The notes under the pieces are model-generated. The model was given only the letters and a program-made list of their open reading frames with translations. It did not search any database and was not told the origin of the DNA. The translations under genes were made by a program, and so were the position numbers. A DNA stretch of 64,000 bases, from positions 7,215,245 to 7,279,244 of the forward strand of contig CM060856.1 in NCBI GenBank assembly GCA_030737835.1, written 5' to 3'. Every line of letters starts with the position of its first letter. The first letter of the stretch is position 1. Positions 61,228 to 64,000 of the stretch are shown piece by piece. This stretch comes from Acorus gramineus (Eukaryota; Streptophyta; Magnoliopsida; Acorales; Acoraceae).

Positions 61228-61793
61228 ACATGTATAATATTTGAATGATAATATTTAATTAAAAAAATTCAAATTTCAATAGCCGATCACATGGAACTAT
61301 TACATGGAAAATACAAAAAAAATATTGCATGAAAATAAAATTACGTACGGGTGCAATATTGCATATTTGCATGGATGTTGACACAATTCCAAATCCATGA
61401 ATAAAAAATATATATGTGGAATTTCATGGTCTACGTGTACATGAGTCCCCATATTTTTAAATGATGAAATTAAACTCTAAATAATATATATACGTACGGG
61501 TTGCATGCAAGGAAAAAAAATTGCATGAGATATGGATGTATACGGGTTGCATAAAAAAAAAATGACATAGTTGTTCATTGCATTGCAAAAAAAAATTGCA
61601 TAAACTAATCCTTATTGCATGCATGAACCTTATCTAAATAACCGAATACCATCCTTCATCTTAAACCATACGGGATGTGGTTATATATTGGTATATAAAA
61701 AAAATCATCCGTTCCGTGCGTATAGAAAATAAAATTGAATCTATAATATAACATATGATGTGGATCTAAATAGAGAGCATCGTGTTGATAATG
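61228..61793 (-). other. Leader side of the copia element
   Basis: AT-rich, non-coding. Immediately inside the 5' LTR the element strand reads CATTATCAACACGATGCTC; this is where a tRNA primer-binding site should be, and many plant copia elements have similar text there, but I cannot match it to a specific tRNA end with certainty. Confidence 0.4.
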
Positions 61794-62062
61794 TGTTATA
61801 AATCTAAGTAAAATAATAAGATTATATATACCAATCAAAAGAGAAATATGGGAGATAGAGGAAGGAAGAGTTCTGTGTTTTTATCTTCTTAATTGATAGA
61901 ATAATACAATACAGACCTGTATTTATAGACATTAAAAGATAGTAACAAACAAGATTTGGGGGGATTAGGTTTTATCCATCTTTACAAAGTCAAAAGGATT
62001 GAATCTAATCCTTTAGAACAAGTGATAACAAAGTTCAATGGTAATCATTCATATTTACAACT
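61794..62062 (-). repeat. 5' LTR of the copia element
   Basis: Inner edge reads TGTTATAAATC on the plus strand. Collinear with the LTR at 55093-55361. The AATAATAATTTT that follows resembles the AAT repeat on the other side of the element, in keeping with one insertion into that tract. Confidence 0.88.
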
Positions 62063-63674
62063 AATAATAATTTTTTATTATTATAAATTTTTGCTGTACA
62101 AGAGTTTCTTTAAGTAGGCTTATTACTTTACAACAACAACAAAAAAAGTGTGAAACATAACTTTATTAATTACTGATATTCACGTTCAATATATAAATGC
62201 AAGCCTTGAACGAATCTGGCAAATAATTTTTGAATGGAAACAAATCTAAGGTCCTTGTAATAAAGGTCCCACACAAAAACAAGAACCCAAGGAAAATTGT
62301 TTGGCTGAATAAAAGAAACAAACACTTCAAATAGAATCTTTCAAATAGTCAAAGAAGCATATATTCGGTGTGTATCCGTAAATCATATGTGATAATATAA
62401 TAAATTAATAAGGATAATTTAATTATTTTTTAAATATATGTAAAAAATTATATGTTAAGTGTGATAATTGATATCAGTTCTTTATATCACAAAAATATCA
62501 TTCAAACTTAACTAATGCAATAAAAAGCATAAACACAACAATTCAGGGAAGCAAAGAAAAAGTGGTCCTTAGAGTATTCTAATGATGTTAACCATCAAGA
62601 CAAAAGGAAAAGATGTTAATACAAGATTTTATGTCCCATTCCCACAACAAATTTCCTCACAATTTATAAGGGGTCCCCATATTAAGAACAAATAAAGAAG
62701 AAAAGCATGACAGTGACACAGAACGTATCTCATATACACTTATCACTTACTGAGTTTCATGAACTTAAATGACCATCACAACTCCACATTGTCGAATAAT
62801 TATATTATAAATTCCTTGAAGATATGAGGCTGCATAAAACATTGGGAAAAATTTGCAGCATACAGACAGACCTTTTTTGGATTACAAAATGCTTCTACAT
62901 GTATGTAGAGACATGTATAAACTATAAAGGAGAAAACCATGTCCTACCTACCTCTCAAATCGATGTTGGTGAGACTTTCATCTTTCATTTATATCAAAAT
63001 TATGAATAAATGGTTTTTATATATTTTCCATTCTTTTATGAAAAATGTTACATTCAGTTTATTTTACAATACAAAACGCAGTTTATCCATGTATTCATTT
63101 TTTTAAAATGATATATTTCATATAATGAATTATGTGCTTTTTTATACAAGAAGAATTATATACTTCAATAAATTGAATGATATTATTATAATGAGTGTGA
63201 AAAAATTTCAATGAAATATAGTTACAGTGAATAGAAGAGATTAACGAGATATATAAGATTGTATGGTGGGCTTTTTTTTTTACTAAAAAAACATCTGGGG
63301 CCAATGGTATTGGCCGGAAGGATATTGATGGGCCCAAGTTTATTATGGCTCTTGCCTTTATTTTTTCTTAAGTGTAATAGAGACATGTAGATGGTCTCCC
63401 TCCAACGCAATTTGCCAACCTATAGTGCATTACTTAAACATTTTGCGTGTGATTTTGATTGATGATGCAGACAATTTAACTGTAGGTCTAATGTTGTAGG
63501 TTGTTATTTCCTACTACCAATATATCTTTATAATATAATATTTATTCCAAAAATAAAATAGATATCTTTATAATATATTAGCTTTCAAGATCAAATCTTC
63601 CGAAAACAGTTCCACGCGTAAAGTCTATTTTATGTAGAGAAGTGTCTACTTCCATTAAAAAAAAGGGTAATTAG
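62063..63674. other. AT-rich intergenic DNA
   Basis: No gene seen. GTTACATTCAGTTTATTTTACA at about 63048 resembles the end of the MITE at 8397, but a partner end was not found. Confidence 0.45.
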
Positions 63675-64000
63675 CACTTTTAACCTCATAAAAATGAAAA
63701 TTCTCAAAAATAGCTCTGTCCGTCGAATATTAGCAAAAACTAGACCCATTGACCCGATCAGCATTTCCACGTCAGCGTTGACCTTTTTTTTTTTAATGTT
63801 TATATTGAAGATGGATTATATATAATCCGTCTCCAGTGTTTTGCCTGATTAACAAGGAAGACAGATTATATATAAGCCGTCTAAAATTCCATGAATTCGT
63901 GAAAATGCAAGGGAGACGGTATATATTTATACTGGAGACGTTTAAAATCCCTTGCACTTTTGCTTTAATTTTTTTTTCTTTTTGTTGAAACATATAATAA
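63675..64000. repeat. Palindrome-rich repeat running off the right edge
   Basis: Contains the perfect 16-bp palindrome GGATTATATATAATCC (63813-63828) and two related inverted or partly inverted blocks (GATTATATATAAGCCGTC near 63864 and GAGACGGTATATATTTATAC near 63913), all carrying GAGACG/CGTCTC-type ends. It begins near TTAGCACTTTTAACC. Probably the left part of a non-autonomous DNA transposon whose other end is outside the window. Confidence 0.45.

Larger units (their letters stand above)
55093..62062 (-). mobile_element. Ty1-copia LTR retrotransposon, broken
   Basis: A 7.0-kb element reading leftwards, bounded by two LTRs of about 269 bp. Protease, integrase, reverse transcriptase and RNase H remains lie between them in copia order. 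A recognisable gag is not seen upstream of the protease; that part is instead occupied by a nested hAT-type MITE (59885-60337), a minisatellite (60695-61227) and unassigned AT-rich DNA, which explains why the element exceeds the usual 5 kb. It is broken, with several breaks. The LTRs differ at about 21 of 268 aligned bases by eye; at a rate of 1.3e-8 per site per year this would mean roughly 3 million years, with large uncertainty. Outer edges lie in AAT-rich DNA, so the target duplication cannot be fixed. Confidence 0.92.

Overview
The window is nuclear DNA of a flowering plant. It holds four spliced or intronless plant genes with canonical plant introns, AT-rich intergenic DNA full of small non-autonomous DNA transposons (MITEs), and one Ty1-copia retrotransposon fossil. 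The very GC-rich intronless ERF gene in AT-rich surroundings fits a monocot or monocot-like lineage, but the species cannot be fixed from the sequence alone.

Layout. (1) 1-1.6 kb: a 2 x 322 bp tandem duplication beside a GC-richer block that may be the 5' end of a minus-strand gene lying off the left edge. (2) 1.9-4.4 kb, minus strand: a four-exon histidine phosphatase (phosphoglycerate-mutase-like) gene, 273 aa. (3) 4.5-17 kb: no intact gene; a dense bed of MITEs, including several long fold-back elements with 9-bp target duplications, microsatellites, and one possible gene relic near 9.5 kb. (4) 17.4-28.1 kb, plus strand: a complete 14-exon peroxisomal acyl-CoA oxidase of the ACX1 type, 670 aa, ending in the PTS1 tripeptide ARL. 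(5) 29.9-33.5 kb, plus strand: a five-exon zeta-crystallin-type quinone oxidoreductase with a likely organelle transit peptide. (6) 33.5-46.7 kb: MITEs, a hAT-type element inserted into one copy of a tandem duplication, a 1.1-kb TIR element and simple repeats. (7) 46.8-47.4 kb, plus strand: an intronless DREB/ERF transcription factor of the A-4 type, whose 3' end is duplicated in tandem. (8) 47.7-55 kb: AT-rich DNA without recognisable genes. (9) 55.1-62.1 kb: a broken copia element on the minus strand, carrying a nested hAT-type MITE and an unusual minisatellite. (10) 62.1-64 kb: AT-rich DNA ending in an incomplete palindrome-rich repeat.

The genes do not form an operon or an obvious pathway cluster. 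ACX1-type oxidase acts in peroxisomal fatty-acid and jasmonate-precursor beta-oxidation, the quinone oxidoreductase in NADPH-dependent reduction of quinones or reactive carbonyls, the histidine phosphatase has no assigned substrate, and the ERF protein is a stress/development regulator. The most unusual content is the transposon structure: two different fold-back MITEs stacked on the same 9-bp target, a hAT insertion with a near-empty paralogous site next door, and a minisatellite of a near-palindromic 15-mer inside the copia fossil. Exon limits were set by reading splice sites and comparing remembered family sequences; no alignment or database search was run.
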